A program made the translations under genes and the position numbers. A stretch of DNA of 64,000 nucleotides from Tepidamorphaceae bacterium (GTDB lineage: Bacteria; Pseudomonadota; Alphaproteobacteria; Rhizobiales; JAKSCL01), in the NCBI GenBank assembly GCA_028289445.1, contig JANQPO010000017.1, positions 124,001-188,000 of the forward strand, written 5' to 3'. How positions within the stretch are numbered: position 1 is the first letter of the stretch; each line of letters opens with the position of its first letter. Below are positions 62,287 through 64,000 of the stretch, piece after piece. The notes beneath the pieces were generated by a model. The model saw only the letters and a list, made by a program, of their open reading frames with translations. It was not told the origin of the DNA and searched no databases.

Positions 62287-63212
62287 CCCGACCTCCCAGG
62301 TCCGCGGCTACGGAACAAAATGGCGAACAGGCCCACATAAGCCAGCGCCACGCCGATCAGGATCATCGAGAACGCGCTGCCCAACGGCCAGGAGTTGCCA
62401 GCCCGCGCGAAGACCTGACCAATCGTCGATGCAAACAGCGTGTTACCCGACCCACCAAGCAGTTGCGGCATGGCGTAAAGACCGATGACGAGCAGGAAGA
62501 CCAGCGTGCAGCCGCCGACAATGCCATCGCGCGACAGAGGCAACACGATGCGCCAGAGGCGTTTGAACGGCGACGCGCCCAGATCGGAGGCCGCTTCCAA
62601 TGCCGAATCGTCGATTTTCTCCAACGCCGCGTAAAGCGGCAGCAGCATGTAGAGCGATGTCAGGTAAAGCACGCCGATGGTCAGCGAGATGTTGTTGTAA
62701 AGCAGGTCCAGTGGTAGGCCGGGAAAGCCCAGCAGAGCGAGGAACGAATTCACCGCGCCATTGTTGGCGAGCATCAGAATCCAGGCAAAGCTGCGAACAA
62801 TCTCGCTGATCCAGAACGGTGCGATCACTAGCAGCAGCAGCCGTATGCGCCAGTTTCGCGGCGCCACCTTGGACAGATAGTAGGCGACCGGGAACATCAC
62901 GAGCAATGTCAGAACGGTCGCCAGCGTTGCAAAGACGAAAGACCGGGTGAATGCGGCAAGGTAGTGCGGTCTTTCGAAGAAGGCCGCGTAGTGGCGCAAC
63001 GTCCATTGACCCGGCTCGCCGGGAGGAAGCGGATAACGGTCTTGAAAGCTGATGGCGACCATCTGGACCAAGGGCGCTAGATTGGCGACGGCGATCCAGC
63101 CGAGTGGAATGGCGGCGAGAAGCGCAACGCGCAGCGCCGGAACCCGGGCGAGCGTGTCGATGGTGTTGCGATAGACACCAAAACGCCGGGCGCTGACCAG
63201 AATCTGTGTCAT
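62283..63212 (-). CDS. polyamine-type ABC permease (PotB-like)
   Basis: 309 aa with six membrane spans. The EAA loop reads LEAASDLGASPFKRLWRIVL, and VIAPFWISEIVRSFAWILML is typical of the PotB/YdcU family. It pairs with the PotC-like protein. It follows the binding-protein gene after 82 bp that contain a stem-loop. Confidence 0.92.
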   Translation of the reverse strand: MTQILVSARRFGVYRNTIDTLARVPALRVALLAAIPLGWIAVANLAPLVQMVAISFQDRYPLPPGEPGQWTLRHYAAFFERPHYLAAFTRSFVFATLATVLTLLVMFPVAYYLSKVAPRNWRIRLLLLVIAPFWISEIVRSFAWILMLANNGAVNSFLALLGFPGLPLDLLYNNISLTIGVLYLTSLYMLLPLYAALEKIDDSALEAASDLGASPFKRLWRIVLPLSRDGIVGGCTLVFLLVIGLYAMPQLLGGSGNTLFASTIGQVFARAGNSWPLGSAFSMILIGVALAYVGLFAILFRSRGPGRSG

Positions 63213-63234
63213 CGGTGAACCGGGAAGGACGACA

Positions 63235-63266
63235 ACGCATCCGCGGCCCGAAGGCCACGGATGCGT
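63235..63266 (-). promoter_or_regulatory. intercistronic stem-loop after the binding-protein gene
   Basis: ACGCATCCG (63235-63243) pairs with CGGATGCGT (63258-63266), and an inner GGCC/GGCC stem follows after one mismatch. Such hairpins between binding-protein and permease genes usually lower downstream expression or protect the upstream mRNA. Confidence 0.7.
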
Positions 63267-63294
63267 CGGGAGTGCGCCGATCGGGTCGAGGCGA

Positions 63295-64000
63295 TCATGC
63301 GGCGCGAATTTCCTCGGCCGCCGCGTCGATCAGATCGAAAATAAAGGCGGCGGTTTCGACGTTCACCCAAGTCAGGGCGCTTCGCTCTTCGTCGGTCAGA
63401 GTTAGAACCTGGCGCTCAGCGTCAGTCAAAAGCCCTTCAACGCCCTGCATGGCCGAATTGAAGCCGGTCGAGCGCACCATCGCGGCGCCGTTCTCCGGAG
63501 ACGAGAGCAGCGCGTTCAAGAACGCATAGGCATTATCCATATTGTTGGCATTGCGGGCGATGTTGAACCCATAGGCATAAGCAAGCCCGCCCTCGCGCGG
63601 GATGGTGTAGCCGACCGGGAAGCCTTCAAGGATAAGCTGGGCCGCGGGTCCGGAACTGCCGGCCGCAAGCGCGACGTCACCGGTCAGCAGCATCTGCTGA
63701 ACCTCGGTCGCGGCATCGTAGTAGCGCCGCACCTTGTCCTTGTTATCGATCAGAAAATCGCGCGTGGCATCGACCGCGCGCTGTGCGATGTCCGGATTGC
63801 CGGCATAGGACTGCGCCGTTCCATCATAACCCAGATAGTTCATAACCAGGGGGAAGAAATCCTGTATCTGGTACGTGGTCATGCCAGCATTGGTCTCATC
63901 GAACATCGCCGCAAGGCTATCGGGACGTTCCATGGTCTCGCTGTTGTAGATGAGACCGGTACTGACCACCACGACCGGTACGCCCCAGACTCGATCGTTG
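63295..64000 (-). CDS. polyamine-type extracellular binding protein, partial
   Basis: C-terminal 235 residues or so of a PotD/PotF-like solute-binding protein; the frame is open to the right edge (DRVWGVPVVVVSTGLIYNSE), so the N-terminus and signal peptide lie outside. It contains WG.P motif sequence, ETNAGMTTYQIQDFFPLVMN, LLTGDVALAAGSSGPAAQLI and NMDNAYAFLNALLSSPENGA, typical of spermidine/putrescine binding proteins. First gene of the Pot operon. Confidence 0.88.
   Translation of the reverse strand, partial: NDRVWGVPVVVVSTGLIYNSETMERPDSLAAMFDETNAGMTTYQIQDFFPLVMNYLGYDGTAQSYAGNPDIAQRAVDATRDFLIDNKDKVRRYYDAATEVQQMLLTGDVALAAGSSGPAAQLILEGFPVGYTIPREGGLAYAYGFNIARNANNMDNAYAFLNALLSSPENGAAMVRSTGFNSAMQGVEGLLTDAERQVLTLTDEERSALTWVNVETAAFIFDLIDAAAEEIRAA

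Overview
The window is chromosomal DNA from a flagellated alphaproteobacterium. The evidence is a complete CtrA-type cell-cycle and motility module (chpT, ctrA, sciP, and the Caulobacter-like order fliF-fliG-fliH-fliN-flbD-flhA), a cluster of GANTC (CcrM-type) sites upstream of ctrA, and alphaproteobacterial housekeeping genes (rpoH, rluD, a DUF1134/EipA homologue, purA, serA). The order (Hyphomicrobiales, Rhodospirillales or other) cannot be settled by reading alone.

Layout. 1-6938: 3' part of serA, an MFS carrier, an EamA carrier, purA and a large acidic single-span membrane protein. 6983-8944: a TMP riboswitch followed by the permease and binding protein of a thiamine-precursor ABC importer, with no ATPase gene beside it. 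8949-16118: a LysR regulator, a peroxiredoxin-like protein, rpoH, rluD with a divergent DUF6476-like gene, a membrane-anchored coiled-coil protein, DUF1134/EipA and a YHS protein. 16252-23854: chpT, cheA-cheW-cheY / cheB-cheR, and ctrA. 24201-38196: fliI-fliJ, yajQ, a PqiA-like gene, a DUF2336 gene, the flhA-flbD-fliN-fliH-fliG-fliF operon (minus strand), sciP and fliK-flgD. CtrA-like boxes lie before fliF, sciP and the DUF2336 gene, and a good sigma-54 promoter lies before fliK. 38448-39737: mnmA and an elongator tRNA-Met(CAT).

39724-58014 is an 18.3 kb genomic island in the 3' end of the tRNA-Met gene. It is bounded by a 14-bp direct repeat of the tRNA 3' end, has a decayed serine recombinase at the tRNA side and a thiolase remnant at the far side. 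Its cargo is one catabolic system: an AtuA/DUF1446 protein with a DUF4387 partner, an isocitrate lyase/PEP mutase family lyase, a PrpF-family isomerase, a GntR/FCD regulator, a five-gene UrtA/Liv-type ABC importer, two amidases, a TcuA-like flavoprotein, an aldehyde dehydrogenase and a D-2-hydroxyacid dehydrogenase. The same operator-like sequence (core ATCTGTCAACAG) precedes each of the three transcription units, which suggests one regulon under the island's GntR protein. I read it as import of an amide or amide-linked acid, hydrolysis, oxidation and desaturation, double-bond isomerisation, hydration and retro-aldol cleavage. The substrate is unknown. This is the best candidate for an undescribed system here.

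58015-64000 returns to the chromosome: a LysR regulator, an ornithine cyclodeaminase/mu-crystallin family gene and a polyamine-type (Pot) ABC transporter whose binding-protein gene runs off the right edge.
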